Assembly (NCBI RefSeq): GCF_000196255.1
Contig: NC_006371.1
Span: 1,291,236 to 1,355,235 of the forward strand
Origin: Photobacterium profundum SS9
Lineage (GTDB): Bacteria; Pseudomonadota; Gammaproteobacteria; Enterobacterales; Vibrionaceae
Direction of reading: 5' to 3'
DNA: 64,000 nucleotides
Part shown: in pieces, positions 17,739 through 27,885 of the stretch
Layout of the letters: the number at the start of each line of letters is the position of its first letter
Numbering within the stretch: the first letter of the stretch is position 1
Notes under the pieces: model-generated
The model's database searches: none
The model's input: only the letters and a program-made list of their open reading frames with translations
What the model was told of the DNA's origin: nothing
Made by a program: the position numbers and the translations under genes

Positions 17739-19143
17739 AATCAGGCTTCTTATTAAAGTTAGAAATTACTGTCGATTGAACTGAATGCTCAGCAGTATCG
17801 AATGCTTTTATTTCATCTAAATGCGGGCTTGGTTCATCACTACCACTTGATTGCGACCAAAATACACGAGGGTCAAACTGCATGGCTGACAGCATTGTGC
17901 AAATAACCACAATCGCGAAACACAAGGCAGCGGGACCAGGGAAAATTGCCATTAAGTTCTGTAACTGCACCAACGCAACTAAAATGGCGACAACAAAAAT
18001 ATCAATCATTGACCAACGCCCGATAAGCTCAGTCATTCGATACAAACCTAAATGTTGAATAGCACGTTTGGTTGATGAATCCGCAGTTTTACGGGCACTG
18101 ATAAACAGCCAGACCAATGAAAACATTTTAGCCAATGGAATAACCACGCTCGCTAAAAAAATCACCAGAACGATGGGATATGACCCCATATTCCACAGTA
18201 AAACAACGCCCCCCATAATGGTAGAACCATCAACCTTTCCCAGACTAACGGTATACATAATTGGGTAGAGGTTTGCTGGAATATAAAAAATGAATGACGC
18301 TAATAGTAATGCCCACGACTTTTGAAGGCTTAGTTTAGGAGCGTAATGATGTAAATGGCTGCCACAACGTAAACACTTTTTGTGTGCCTTTTCTGGCATT
18401 GGATTCAATTGAGAGCACATATGGCAATTAACATGATTATTCGACATATGTGTGTCTCCAGCTTTCACATCACTAATTGGTACCATCGGAATAAATTGAT
18501 CCCATAACCACGTTCTATCAACCATCGAAACGCACTTAACAACCAATACCGTATAAACGCAAAAAGCACCAAAAGAGATACCTAGCCCAACATCAGCTAA
18601 CGATGCAATTTTAATCAAACTAACGAGTACCCCAATAAAAAAAACATCTACCATCAACCAAGCTTCAACACGAAAAAGGCCACGGCATAAACGCTTTATC
18701 ACTCGCAGGTTTACATTATTACGCCCCGCTCGCTTAATTTGCGAGGCTTTGTAGTACAAATACATCACAACACAAATATAGCCAGCAGGCAGCACAATAA
18801 CGGTCATCAGCAGCAATAACGCCAATAAGCTATTTTCAAAATGCTGCAACATTTCAGCTGCATGTAACAAGGTTATTTCTTGAGATATTCCTTGAACACT
18901 AAAAGACATGAACGGAAAACTAATACTCAAAACCAGCATGATCATACAAGCAATACCGTAAGCTAACGGACGCTGAAACGGCATAAAAATGTGCTGAGTT
19001 AACGTATGATGGCAACGTGGACATCCTGCCTTTTGCCCTTCTTCGAGCCTTGGCACATCAACGACTAACCCGCATTCTTCACACGCAATCATCAATTCAG
19101 GTGTTTTGTGTTCTGTCATGGGGAAATTTGACTCATTTGACAC
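17731..19143 (-). CDS. pqiA: PqiA, paraquat-inducible inner-membrane protein
   Basis: 470 aa, two tandem PqiA domains of four TM helices each. Each is headed by a zinc-ribbon pair: CEECGL...CPRCHH near residue 21 and CHMCSQ...CLRCGS near residue 238. It acts with PqiB and PqiC in envelope maintenance. The E. coli operon is SoxRS-inducible; no SoxS site was identified here. First gene of the operon; the upstream gap holds the IS50-like element. Confidence 0.92.
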   Translation of the reverse strand: MSNESNFPMTEHKTPELMIACEECGLVVDVPRLEEGQKAGCPRCHHTLTQHIFMPFQRPLAYGIACMIMLVLSISFPFMSFSVQGISQEITLLHAAEMLQHFENSLLALLLLMTVIVLPAGYICVVMYLYYKASQIKRAGRNNVNLRVIKRLCRGLFRVEAWLMVDVFFIGVLVSLIKIASLADVGLGISFGAFCVYTVLVVKCVSMVDRTWLWDQFIPMVPISDVKAGDTHMSNNHVNCHMCSQLNPMPEKAHKKCLRCGSHLHHYAPKLSLQKSWALLLASFIFYIPANLYPIMYTVSLGKVDGSTIMGGVVLLWNMGSYPIVLVIFLASVVIPLAKMFSLVWLFISARKTADSSTKRAIQHLGLYRMTELIGRWSMIDIFVVAILVALVQLQNLMAIFPGPAALCFAIVVICTMLSAMQFDPRVFWSQSSGSDEPSPHLDEIKAFDTAEHSVQSTVISNFNKKPDYE

Positions 19144-19437
19144 ATATCACCTCAGTATAGGTAAGAACAGGGCATAAGCTTCAATAACAAGAAAAGTAAA
19201 ACCAAGAAATACAATAAGATATACATTGTTATGCGCTAAATCACATAATGTTATACCTGATAATAATTATATACACAGATGTATCGTAAAGTTTTCTTAA
19301 AATGCAGAGTTTACAACACTCAGCCGATAAGTGAACAGTGTTTTTTACTTGTAAAAATAGCATTATGCGAGCAAGAGAAATGAAAAAAGCCACAACATAA
19401 ATGCTGTAGCTTTCGTTTAATAAAGGGTGCCTTTAGT

Positions 19438-20939
19438 CTGTCTCTTGATCACAAGTCCAAGCATTCAAGAGATTGTGCTAAATGGTAGCCTTCAATGATG
19501 GTTTGTAATTTAAACCATCCATCCCACAGAACGGGCCAACCGGCTCGTCCTGTTCGTTTACTGTCATTCCATCCTCCTAATTTAGCTAATGCTAGGTAAG
19601 CCCACCGAATACTTGGGACTTCATTGGGTAATGGTTTATTTTCCCGCTTTAACCAAAGTAATTTCCACCCAATAGGCGATAAGATTGACTCACAACTTTC
19701 TTCATCAGCTTTTATATTCTGCCCCATAAATTTCAGTTGTAAGATTCGTGCAGCAAGGAAAGCGAGTATTGTGGCCATGCGTTCAATATTGGTATAGCTT
19801 TGCATGCGTAATGACTCAACTTGGGTTCCACCACTTTTCCAAGCTTTGTGATAGTCCTCAATCAACCAACGTTGCTCATAATACTGAACGATTTTCAGTG
19901 CTTCTTCTCTATTCGTAACAGGCTCTGACGTCATCAAGTGCCAGCTTAATCCGTTGTCACCTGCACCTTGCTCTACGCACCCGACATAATATAGTGGAAT
20001 ACTTTTTCCTTTCTTATTGGCAGGCACTTTGAGAGTAATGGTTGAGAATCGGATATCAAGAATAACCTCTCGCGCTTTCCGCCCTCCTTTTTGTGGGATA
20101 TAGATTTTTCGATTGCCTGCAGGTTGTAATTGGTCTGAAAAAGCGTACAACTTATTATCACTTTCTTCGATACAACGGCTTTGCATTGAACGAACAACAA
20201 AACGTTGGTTTTCTTGAGTTTTATACGTTAAATATTCATAAATATCAGCTTCACGATCACATACAGATATAACCTGTTGCATAGTCTCACCAAGGCGGGA
20301 TGCCATATTTATCGAAGCCTGTTCCCATTTATAACTTTCTTTTTCTTTATAGGGTGTTTGTGCATGACGTGCACCTTTTCCTCTTGTTTTTATATCTCGC
20401 GTCCACCGTATTTGTTCAATTAACCCAACCACTTGGTGGTTAGTTGGTGCGAAAAGCAAGATGGAATGAGCATAAATACCGCAAGTTCTGTTTCCACCAT
20501 TAACATGACCAAGCTGCTCTTTTACAGCGCGATGGGTATAGTTAAGAGACGTTGTATCTTCAAGCGCTAACAATAAATCATGGCGGTTAGCCTCTTGTGT
20601 TGTTGTTTGAAATCCGGCTTCGGCAATATCATTAGCATGAATAGATTCGTTACGAATAAAGCGATAAGCGCCTTCAATCTCTGCTGGCTGTTGGCTTGAT
20701 TTCACTAAAGATTTCCCTGTGTGTAATGCAAGATTAGTCGCCACTTTAACTAATCGTTTTGTTCGCCTTGGATCGCCTAAATTAGCCTGACCAAAAAGAG
20801 AAGTAGCCCAATCTTGAGGAGTAGAAATATACATAATGGCCGTCCTTAGTTTAATAACAAAGGATCAGATCGTGATATTGAAATGAAGTTCAAAAAAAAT
20901 CCCCAGTTTAAAAACTGGGGATTTGTGTATAAGAGACAG
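19438..20939 (-). mobile_element. IS50-like (IS4-family) insertion sequence, intact
   Basis: 1502 bp bounded by 19-bp ends: CTGTCTCTTGATCACAAGT at 19438 and, inverted, CTGTCTCTTATACACAAAT ending at 20939. These closely match the Tn5 inside and outside ends. A perfect 9-bp target duplication GCCTTTAGT flanks it (19429-19437 and 20940-20948). The transposase is intact, so the insertion is probably recent and possibly active. It landed between pqiA and phhB without breaking either. Confidence 0.95.
19449..20834 (-). CDS. IS50-like transposase
   Basis: 461 aa, same length class as Tn5 transposase (476). It has the N-terminal WATSLFGQANLGDPRRTKRL domain and DDE residues in LEDTTSLNY, CDREADIYEYL and the Y-2-R-3-E-6-K block YEQRWLIEDYHKAWK. 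A GC-rich hairpin (CCCCAGTTT / AAACTGGGG, 20901-20920) sits just upstream of the gene; in IS50/IS10 such hairpins block expression from read-through transcripts. Confidence 0.95.
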   Translation of the reverse strand: MYISTPQDWATSLFGQANLGDPRRTKRLVKVATNLALHTGKSLVKSSQQPAEIEGAYRFIRNESIHANDIAEAGFQTTTQEANRHDLLLALEDTTSLNYTHRAVKEQLGHVNGGNRTCGIYAHSILLFAPTNHQVVGLIEQIRWTRDIKTRGKGARHAQTPYKEKESYKWEQASINMASRLGETMQQVISVCDREADIYEYLTYKTQENQRFVVRSMQSRCIEESDNKLYAFSDQLQPAGNRKIYIPQKGGRKAREVILDIRFSTITLKVPANKKGKSIPLYYVGCVEQGAGDNGLSWHLMTSEPVTNREEALKIVQYYEQRWLIEDYHKAWKSGGTQVESLRMQSYTNIERMATILAFLAARILQLKFMGQNIKADEESCESILSPIGWKLLWLKRENKPLPNEVPSIRWAYLALAKLGGWNDSKRTGRAGWPVLWDGWFKLQTIIEGYHLAQSLECLDL

Positions 20940-20975
20940 GCCTTTAGTTACATCGAGTTCATCATTAGTAACGCG

Positions 20976-21314
20976 CTATTCTAGACAACGATCAGTCTTC
21001 GCGGCACAAATGAAGTCATTCTTATGTAAGCCTTTGGCTGAATGGCTCCACCAACAAACGGTGACTTTCCCCCACTCTAACGTGATGGTTGGATGGTGAA
21101 ATTCTGCCTCGGCTAACTCAGCAATTTTGTTACTGAATGCCCAAGCAAGTTTGAAGTTTTTAAATGTAAATTCACGTTCCAGTTGTTTAATCCCATCGCG
21201 TTCTATTACGCGCCATTGCGAGATACCCTGTAACATCTCTTCTAATTCAAGATCCGTTACTTTTGGTGCATCAATGTGGCAAGCTTCGCATTTCAATTCA
21301 TGTAAATTAGACAT
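20976..21314 (-). CDS. phhB: Pterin-4a-carbinolamine dehydratase
   Basis: 112 aa, full-length PCD/DCoH fold. Active-site motif [16 protein letters not shown] contains the paired His; a Cys-rich N-terminus (CEACHID) is usual in gamma-proteobacteria. It recycles the pterin cofactor oxidised by phenylalanine hydroxylase. Starts 8 nt inside the 3' end of phhA, so the two are translationally coupled. Confidence 0.95.
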   Translation of the reverse strand: MSNLHELKCEACHIDAPKVTDLELEEMLQGISQWRVIERDGIKQLEREFTFKNFKLAWAFSNKIAELAEAEFHHPTITLEWGKVTVCWWSHSAKGLHKNDFICAAKTDRCLE

Positions 21315-22119
21315 ATTCCCCTAAATGCTCCTTTTTCTTGGGTGGAAATAACGGTTTGTGTAGCCCCAAAACTTTGGCTTCTTGCACCATGCTCATAATG
21401 TCTTGCTGTGCGAGTTCATACAGCTGGTTAATGCTTTTAATCACAAAATATACGGGCTGCATAATGTCGATTCGGTAAGGTGTCCGCATTACATCGACTG
21501 GCTCAAAAGGCTTATAACGTGCCTTTCTACCTGTATATACATACTCTGTCTCCCCGGGGGAAGATAAAACACCACCGCCATAAATAGTAAGCTGATCGGT
21601 TGTTTTCATTAAACCGAATTCAACGGTAAACCAGTACAACCGGGCTAAATACACACGATCTTCTTTACTGGCTTCATAGCCTAATCGTCCATACGCGTGG
21701 GTGAATTTAGCAAAAGCGGGATTAGTCAGCATCGCGCAATGACCGAACACTTCATGAAAAAAGTCAGGCTCTTGCAAATAATCAAACTCATCACGACTTC
21801 GTAGAAAGGTGGCGACTGGAAACTGTTTATTAGAAAGTAAATAAAAAAAACGGTCGAAGTTAATCAATGCAGGTACTTCTACACATTCCCACCCCGTCGT
21901 TTCTTTCAACACACGGTTAATGTTTTTGAGCTGAGGTACATGATCGGTGGGTAAGTTAAGTAATTTTAGCCCAGTAAGATATTCTTCGCAGGCTTTCCCC
22001 TTAATACAAGTGAGCTGTCTTACAACCAAATCGTGCCAGATTTGATTCTCATCTTCACTCCAATCTATAAAGCCATTTTCATCTGACTTTTTAGAGACAT
22101 ACTTGGTCGCTTTTCCCAT
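21307..22119 (-). CDS. phhA: Phenylalanine-4-hydroxylase
   Basis: 270 aa, the bacterial monomeric aromatic amino acid hydroxylase. Iron ligands are visible in [14 protein letters not shown] (two His) and WFTVEFGL (Glu). Converts phenylalanine to tyrosine using a reduced pterin, so it feeds the homogentisate pathway encoded divergently at 22664. Regulation by a TyrR/PhhR protein is likely from the box at 22344. Confidence 0.95.
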   Translation of the reverse strand: MGKATKYVSKKSDENGFIDWSEDENQIWHDLVVRQLTCIKGKACEEYLTGLKLLNLPTDHVPQLKNINRVLKETTGWECVEVPALINFDRFFYLLSNKQFPVATFLRSRDEFDYLQEPDFFHEVFGHCAMLTNPAFAKFTHAYGRLGYEASKEDRVYLARLYWFTVEFGLMKTTDQLTIYGGGVLSSPGETEYVYTGRKARYKPFEPVDVMRTPYRIDIMQPVYFVIKSINQLYELAQQDIMSMVQEAKVLGLHKPLFPPKKKEHLGEYV

Positions 22120-22663
22120 AAAAATGCCCTCTAATTCTCACACCCAAACCTCATTCATTATGAATATCTGATCTTGTTGTTATTTGGGTATACGCCTAAC
22201 CATGGCTTAATCGGAAATTAATGATTAACAGCTTCACCATTAAATCTATGAACGCAGATAATCTATACCTGTCCTTTTTATAAAGATTAGGTGTTTTATA
22301 GGGGGAAATGGAAGCCGCAAATAGGAATCAAACAAAAACAATGTGTAACATAAATTTTACATACACTTTGTACTGACACTTAAGATGCAATAATTAAGGA
22401 TAGCCAACCTCCTCTCTTATGCAGCATCTAAAGAGATAAATTAACAGTTTGAAAGATATAAAGTATCTCTACAGCAAGAACGATTTTAGAAATACATATA
22501 TGTAAAATATTCAACACACTATCGGTATTTCTATTACTGCCATTTAGTTGATTGTTTACTGTAACTCCGCCAAAGTTAAATCATTAATTAACATTTATTT
22601 AACCTCGTTCGATTCTTGTCTTTGGTTAATCGGTGTTAAAAAGGCTGACGAAAGAGGGAGTTA
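22120..22663. other. Divergent promoter region between phhA and hmgA
   Basis: 540 bases with no gene, holding control signals for both arms of the aromatic catabolism locus. Contains the TyrR-like box at 22344 and a weaker TGTAAA-N6-AACACA half-match at 22501. Confidence 0.6.
22344..22361. promoter_or_regulatory. TyrR/PhhR-type box
   Basis: TGTAACATAAATTTTACA matches the TyrR consensus TGTAAA-N6-TTTACA with one mismatch. It lies about 225 bp before the phhA start and 320 bp before hmgA, a suitable place for sigma-54-type or class I activation. The regulator gene is not in the window. Confidence 0.6.
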
Positions 22664-23821
22664 ATGATGCAGCAATGGTTTCAATTTCCAATCATTGAAG
22701 GAAAAACTTCTCGGCAGGCACATTGTGATCTTCCAGAAGGTACTTTCGAGCGCGAATGCGGGAAAGAAGGTTTCTTTGGCCCAGCTAGCCATATGTATCA
22801 TAAGCATGCCCCAACAGGCTGGATAAAATGGGAAGGTCCACTTCGGCCACGTGCGATAGACACCACCAAGCTTGAACAATCAGGCATTACACCGTGGGAT
22901 GCTTCACTGCTTCTTCATAACGACAATGTAAAAATACGCATCTGGAATAGCCAACAAAGTATGGATCATCTAGTACGTAACGGCGATGGTGATGAAGTAT
23001 TATTTGTTCATAGCGGCAGTGGTCATTTCTATTGTGATTACGGTCATTTAAGCTTTAGAGACGGTGATTACATCGTCATACCACGCGCCACCAGCTGGCG
23101 TATTGAAATGGATGAGCCCGTATCACTGTTACTGATTGAAGCGTCAAACAGCGGCTATAAAACACCCGATAGAGGTATTGTTGGGCAACACGCCGTTTAT
23201 GACCCCGCGATATTAGAATATGCTCGTATTGATGATGAATTTTTGGCTCAACAAAGTGATCTGCAAAATAATAAACAGAGCGTTCAACAAACGTGGGAAG
23301 TACTCTTAAAAGCACGTAACCAAATGAATACCATTACCTACCCTTACAATCCACTAGATGCACAAGGTTGGAAAGGTAATCTCACCGTTTTCAAACTTAA
23401 TTGGCGTGATATTCGTCCGTTAATGAGCCACCGCTACCACTTACCACCGTCGGCACACACCACATTTATCGCGAATGGTTTTGTCATTTGTACCTTTGTA
23501 CCTCGTCCGATCGAAAGCGATCCAAATGCGCTTAAAGTGCCCTTCTTTCATAATAATGATGACTACGATGAAGTGCTTTTTTATCACCGTGGTAATTTCT
23601 TCAGCCGAGATAATATTGAAGCCGGAATGATCACTCATCACCCTTGCGGATTCTCTCATGGTCCCCACCCTAAAGCACTTGCAGCGAGTCAAACCAATCA
23701 GAAAAAAGAAACCGATGAAGTTGCCGTAATGATCGATACACGCTTCCCATTAGAAATAGCAGACTTACCGGAAGGTGTTGAAAATAAAGACTATGTCTAT
23801 TCTTGGTTGAACCGTAAATAG
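22664..23821 (+). CDS. hmgA: Homogentisate 1,2-dioxygenase
   Basis: 385 aa, two-cupin enzyme. The iron site is visible in EVLFYHRGNF and THHPCGFSHGPHP (His and Glu ligands). Shorter than the 430-445-aa Pseudomonas/human form, matching the short HmgA variant of Vibrionaceae. Opens the ring of homogentisate to maleylacetoacetate. Its loss gives brown pyomelanin in Vibrio. GAGGGAG precedes the ATG pair at 22664/22667. Heads the operon hmgA-fahA-maiA-aacS. Confidence 0.93.
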   Translation: MMQQWFQFPIIEGKTSRQAHCDLPEGTFERECGKEGFFGPASHMYHKHAPTGWIKWEGPLRPRAIDTTKLEQSGITPWDASLLLHNDNVKIRIWNSQQSMDHLVRNGDGDEVLFVHSGSGHFYCDYGHLSFRDGDYIVIPRATSWRIEMDEPVSLLLIEASNSGYKTPDRGIVGQHAVYDPAILEYARIDDEFLAQQSDLQNNKQSVQQTWEVLLKARNQMNTITYPYNPLDAQGWKGNLTVFKLNWRDIRPLMSHRYHLPPSAHTTFIANGFVICTFVPRPIESDPNALKVPFFHNNDDYDEVLFYHRGNFFSRDNIEAGMITHHPCGFSHGPHPKALAASQTNQKKETDEVAVMIDTRFPLEIADLPEGVENKDYVYSWLNRK

Positions 23822-23910
23822 CGGTTACTAATAATACATAACGCATTCATTACATTGGTTGTTTTCTATTAACTTGAATATATATTTACATTGTAAATAA
23901 GGAGCACACC

Positions 23911-24933
23911 GTGAAATTAGCGTCTCTACATCAAGGTCGTGATGGTCAACTCATTGTTGTATCGAGAGATTTAACAAAAGCCGTTCACGCACACGACATT
24001 GCCCCAACCCTACAGTTTGCGTTAGATAACTGGGAACAAGTCGAACCTGATTTACAGCACCTCTACCGCAACCTTAATGATGGTGTTGCTCATGATGTCT
24101 TTCCTTTTAACCCGCACGGATGTGCTTCGCCGCTTCCTCGTGCATATCAATGGGCTGATGGCAGTGCTTATGTTAACCACGTTGAATTGGTTCGAAAGGC
24201 CCGTGGGGCAGCAATGCCTGAAAGCTTCTGGACCGATCCTTTAATGTACCAAGGTATGTCTGATGGCTTTCTTGGTCCTTATCAAGATATACAAGCAGCC
24301 GATGAAGCATGGGGAATCGATTTTGAAGGTGAAATTGCGGTCATTACCGACGATATTCCAATGGGAACACGCACAGAACAGCTACACGACCACATTAAAT
24401 TGCTGATGTTAGTGAATGATGTGTCGTTACGTAACCTTATTCCTAATGAACTAGGCAAAGGGTTTGGGTTCTTCCAATCAAAACCCGCATCAGCTTTTTC
24501 ACCTGTAGCAATAACGCCCGATGAACTGAATGACAGCTGGTATGATTTTAAAGTACACCACCGCCTAACGGTCCACTTAAATGGCGAATTATTTGGACAG
24601 CCTCATGCGGGAACAGACATGACCTTTAATTTCGCTGAATTGGTGCAACATATCGCGAAAAGCCGCCATGTTGGGGCGGGAACAATCATTGGTTCAGGCA
24701 CTGTATCTAACCTTGACCGTACAAGTGGCTCTTGCTGCTTAGCCGAGCGACGTATGCTTGAAGCGATTGAAAATGGCATACCTGTAACCCCCTTCATGAA
24801 GTTTGGCGATACCGTAAAAATAGAAATGTTTGATGACGATGGGCGCTCTATTTTCGGTGCAATAGAGCAGAAGGTCGTTAAATACACTAACGTCTATGAT
24901 AAACAAGATTTAGAACGCCATAAACCCGTTTAA
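23911..24933 (+). CDS. fahA: Fumarylacetoacetate hydrolase family protein
   Basis: 340 aa. Metal-binding FEGEIAVITDDIP and catalytic-domain motifs (QSKPASAFSPVAITP, GSGTVSN) mark the FAH fold. Splits fumarylacetoacetate to fumarate and acetoacetate. AAGGAG lies before the GTG start at 23911. Length fits the short bacterial form. Confidence 0.92.
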   Translation: MKLASLHQGRDGQLIVVSRDLTKAVHAHDIAPTLQFALDNWEQVEPDLQHLYRNLNDGVAHDVFPFNPHGCASPLPRAYQWADGSAYVNHVELVRKARGAAMPESFWTDPLMYQGMSDGFLGPYQDIQAADEAWGIDFEGEIAVITDDIPMGTRTEQLHDHIKLLMLVNDVSLRNLIPNELGKGFGFFQSKPASAFSPVAITPDELNDSWYDFKVHHRLTVHLNGELFGQPHAGTDMTFNFAELVQHIAKSRHVGAGTIIGSGTVSNLDRTSGSCCLAERRMLEAIENGIPVTPFMKFGDTVKIEMFDDDGRSIFGAIEQKVVKYTNVYDKQDLERHKPV

Positions 24934-24954
24934 ATAAAAAGGGCTGGAATAACA

Positions 24955-25614
24955 ATGGATGACGCAATTGCAATAACGCTATACGATTATTACCGTTCTT
25001 CTGCCTCATACCGTGTTCGTATTGCATTAAATTTGAAAGGGTTGGATGCAGGTAAAAGCTACGAGCAGTGCCCTATTTCACTCATTGATAATGAACAAAA
25101 CAGTAGTAGTTATACCACTGTAAACCCTAATGGCTTAGTGCCTAGCGTGAAAACCGACCACGGCATATTGAGTCAATCTTTAGCGATCATTGAATACCTC
25201 GATGAAACGTACCCAAATATTCCTTTGCTACCTAACGATCCTTGGCAAAAAGCGCAGTGTCGCTCTTTTGCCTTATTGATTGCCTGCGATATTCACCCTT
25301 TAAATAACCTTCGCGTACTTAACTACTTAAACAGTGATTTAGGCGCTAACCAGAACGAAAAGATGGTTTGGTATTTTCATTGGCTTGAACGCGGTTTTCA
25401 GGCATTAGAAGCCATGTTGAGTCGTAGCTTATCATTTGAACAGACTTTCTGTTTCGGCAAGCACGCAACGTTGGCTGATATTTGCTTAATTCCACAAATT
25501 TACAACGCGAAGCGTTTTGATTTTGATATGACTAAATACCCCAATCTCTCGCTCGTTGATCAGCATTGCCAACAAATAAGTGCATTCAAACTGGCTCATC
25601 CCGATCAACAGTAA
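24955..25614 (+). CDS. maiA: Maleylacetoacetate isomerase (zeta-class GST)
   Basis: 219 aa, glutathione S-transferase fold. The zeta signature SSASYRVRIALNLKGL near residue 15 carries the catalytic Ser; NPNGLVPSV and SLAIIEYLDE form the glutathione site. Isomerises maleylacetoacetate to fumarylacetoacetate using glutathione. Starts 21 bp after fahA. Confidence 0.94.
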   Translation: MDDAIAITLYDYYRSSASYRVRIALNLKGLDAGKSYEQCPISLIDNEQNSSSYTTVNPNGLVPSVKTDHGILSQSLAIIEYLDETYPNIPLLPNDPWQKAQCRSFALLIACDIHPLNNLRVLNYLNSDLGANQNEKMVWYFHWLERGFQALEAMLSRSLSFEQTFCFGKHATLADICLIPQIYNAKRFDFDMTKYPNLSLVDQHCQQISAFKLAHPDQQ

Positions 25615-25702
25615 GTGAGCTGCAACAGTAAACGATCAACATAAGCAAAGCAGTACAAAACAATCATAAACATGACGATGTTACACACGGAGGGTTTAAC
25701 CA

Positions 25703-27709
25703 ATGACAGTAAACACCGACGATCCACACATGCTGTGGCGCCCTTCACGGGAGCGTATTCAATCCAGTTTGCTCTATCAATTTATGATTCAATTAAGTGA
25801 GCAACAAAATACGCTGTTTCATGATTACCACCAGCTACATCATTGGTCTATTACCCATAGCGACATCTTTTGGGATCAAGTTTGGGATTTTTCTGATGTG
25901 ATAGGTCATAAAGGCGAGCCCACTTGCTTAACACCCCCACAATCAACACTGCCTGCTAAAGAGACGCAGTGGTTTCCTAATGCAACGCTGAACTTTGCAG
26001 AGAATCTACTCAAAAACTGGAATCGACATGCAGCCGCAGATGCCATCGTATTTCATTGTGAAGGGCAAAAAGAGCTGCAACAACGTATAAGCTGGCAACA
26101 GCTCTATCGTCAAACATCACAACTAACCCAGTTTCTCGCCGCTAAAGGGGTTAAAAAAGGTGATGTAGTCGCAGGATACATACCCAACATACCTCAGGCC
26201 ATTATTGCCATGTTAGCTACATCGACATTGGGCGCAATTTGGACATCGACGTCACCCGACTTTGGTGCAGATAGTGTTGTAGAGCGATTTGGTCAAACCA
26301 AGCCCAAAGTATTATTAACGGCAGACGGCTATTTTTATAACGGAAAATCACACAGCAGCTTAGACAATATCACGCAAATGCTCGCTCAACTTCCCAGCGT
26401 CGAACAATTGATCGTTATTCCCTATACTCAGGTAGATATACGTGAATTGACAGCTTCTATCCCTAAAACTATCACGCTAACTCTTTGGCAAAGTGCATTA
26501 GAACCATACGAACCAACAGATATTCAATTTGCACCAGTGCCTTTTAACCATCCGCTGTATATCTTGTATTCGTCTGGTACAACAGGCAAACCCAAATGCA
26601 TTGTTCACAGCACGGGCGGTTTGCTACTGAATCACCTTAAAGAACACAAGTTACACTGTAACACAAGGAATGGTGATCGGATTTTCTATTTCACGACATG
26701 CGGCTGGATGATGTGGAATTGGTTAGTCAGCGGGTTAGCCTCTGGGGCTACAATCGTACTGTATGACGGTTCACCATTTTACCCAAATGCGAGTGTATTA
26801 TGGGATATGGCAGAGCAAGAACAGCTTTCATTGTTTGGCACATCTGCCAAATATTTAGAAGCACTCGAAAAACAAAATTACAGCCCAAACCAGTTCCATT
26901 CTTTACCACACCTACAAACATTATGTTCAACAGGTTCAGTGCTTGCACCAGAACAATTTGACTATGTGTACAGCCACATCAAATCTGATCTACAGCTTGC
27001 TTCTATTTCTGGTGGTACAGATATTTGTGGTTGCTTTGCTATCGGTAATCCCTTGAGTCCGGTTTATAAAGGAGAATGCCAAAGCCAAGCATTAGGTATG
27101 GATGTACGTGTGTTCAATGAACAAGGTCAAACAGAATTAACCCAACAAGGTGAGCTTGTTTGTTGTAATAGTTTCCCAAATCAACCTATTGGTTTTTGGA
27201 ATGATCCTGATGGAAAGCGCTATCACAATGCGTATTGGAATACCTATCCGAATACATGGCATCACGGCGATTTTGTAGCGTTAAGCAGTACGGGTGGCAT
27301 GGTTTTCTTTGGGCGTTCTGATGCCGTATTAAACCCAGGCGGTGTACGTATCGGTACAGCAGAGGTTTACCGCCAAGTAAACCCATTACACGAAATTACC
27401 GATTCAGTGGTAATAGGACAAAACTGGAAGAACGATGTGCGGGTGGTGTTATTTGTTCAGCTTGCCGATGGTTACCTGTTAGACGACGCACTCAAAGCCA
27501 CGATACGCCAGCGCATTAAACACCATTGCTCTCCCCGTCATATACCTGCCGTTATTCTGCCAGTTACTGATATACCTAGAACCAAATCTGGTAAGTTGGT
27601 GGAACTTGCCGTGCGTAACATCGTGCATAATTTGCCAGTAACAAATATAGGAGCCTTGGCAAACCCAGCAGCATTAGAAGAGTATAAAGGCCGTAAAGAA
27701 TTAAAATAA
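25703..27709 (+). CDS. aacS: Acetoacetyl-CoA synthetase
   Basis: 668 aa, ANL-family adenylate-forming enzyme of the ACS type. P-loop YSSGTTGKPK near residue 290, TTCGWMMWNW, the adenylation motif HGDFV and the C-terminal catalytic Lys region PRTKSGKLVE are all present. Activates the acetoacetate released by FahA to acetoacetyl-CoA, so the carbon enters central metabolism. Preceded by GGAGG; last gene of the hmgA operon. Confidence 0.93.
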   Translation: MTVNTDDPHMLWRPSRERIQSSLLYQFMIQLSEQQNTLFHDYHQLHHWSITHSDIFWDQVWDFSDVIGHKGEPTCLTPPQSTLPAKETQWFPNATLNFAENLLKNWNRHAAADAIVFHCEGQKELQQRISWQQLYRQTSQLTQFLAAKGVKKGDVVAGYIPNIPQAIIAMLATSTLGAIWTSTSPDFGADSVVERFGQTKPKVLLTADGYFYNGKSHSSLDNITQMLAQLPSVEQLIVIPYTQVDIRELTASIPKTITLTLWQSALEPYEPTDIQFAPVPFNHPLYILYSSGTTGKPKCIVHSTGGLLLNHLKEHKLHCNTRNGDRIFYFTTCGWMMWNWLVSGLASGATIVLYDGSPFYPNASVLWDMAEQEQLSLFGTSAKYLEALEKQNYSPNQFHSLPHLQTLCSTGSVLAPEQFDYVYSHIKSDLQLASISGGTDICGCFAIGNPLSPVYKGECQSQALGMDVRVFNEQGQTELTQQGELVCCNSFPNQPIGFWNDPDGKRYHNAYWNTYPNTWHHGDFVALSSTGGMVFFGRSDAVLNPGGVRIGTAEVYRQVNPLHEITDSVVIGQNWKNDVRVVLFVQLADGYLLDDALKATIRQRIKHHCSPRHIPAVILPVTDIPRTKSGKLVELAVRNIVHNLPVTNIGALANPAALEEYKGRKELK

Positions 27710-27885
27710 GCATTAAGACAAACAGGGAAATATTGCTAATTAGGTGCTCTTTCATGGAAATTCGGATATTTTCCGACCGCTTGTGTCATGCAAAAAATAC
27801 CTCTCTTCTACCGACGGCTCTTTTTGAGTAACATGGATGTATTGAAGACGGTTACCCCGTCATTCCGAAGGAGATCTGTCACAGC

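Noticed and set aside
23076..23692. Minus-strand open frames inside hmgA
   Set aside because: Shadows of the coding strand with no independent signals.
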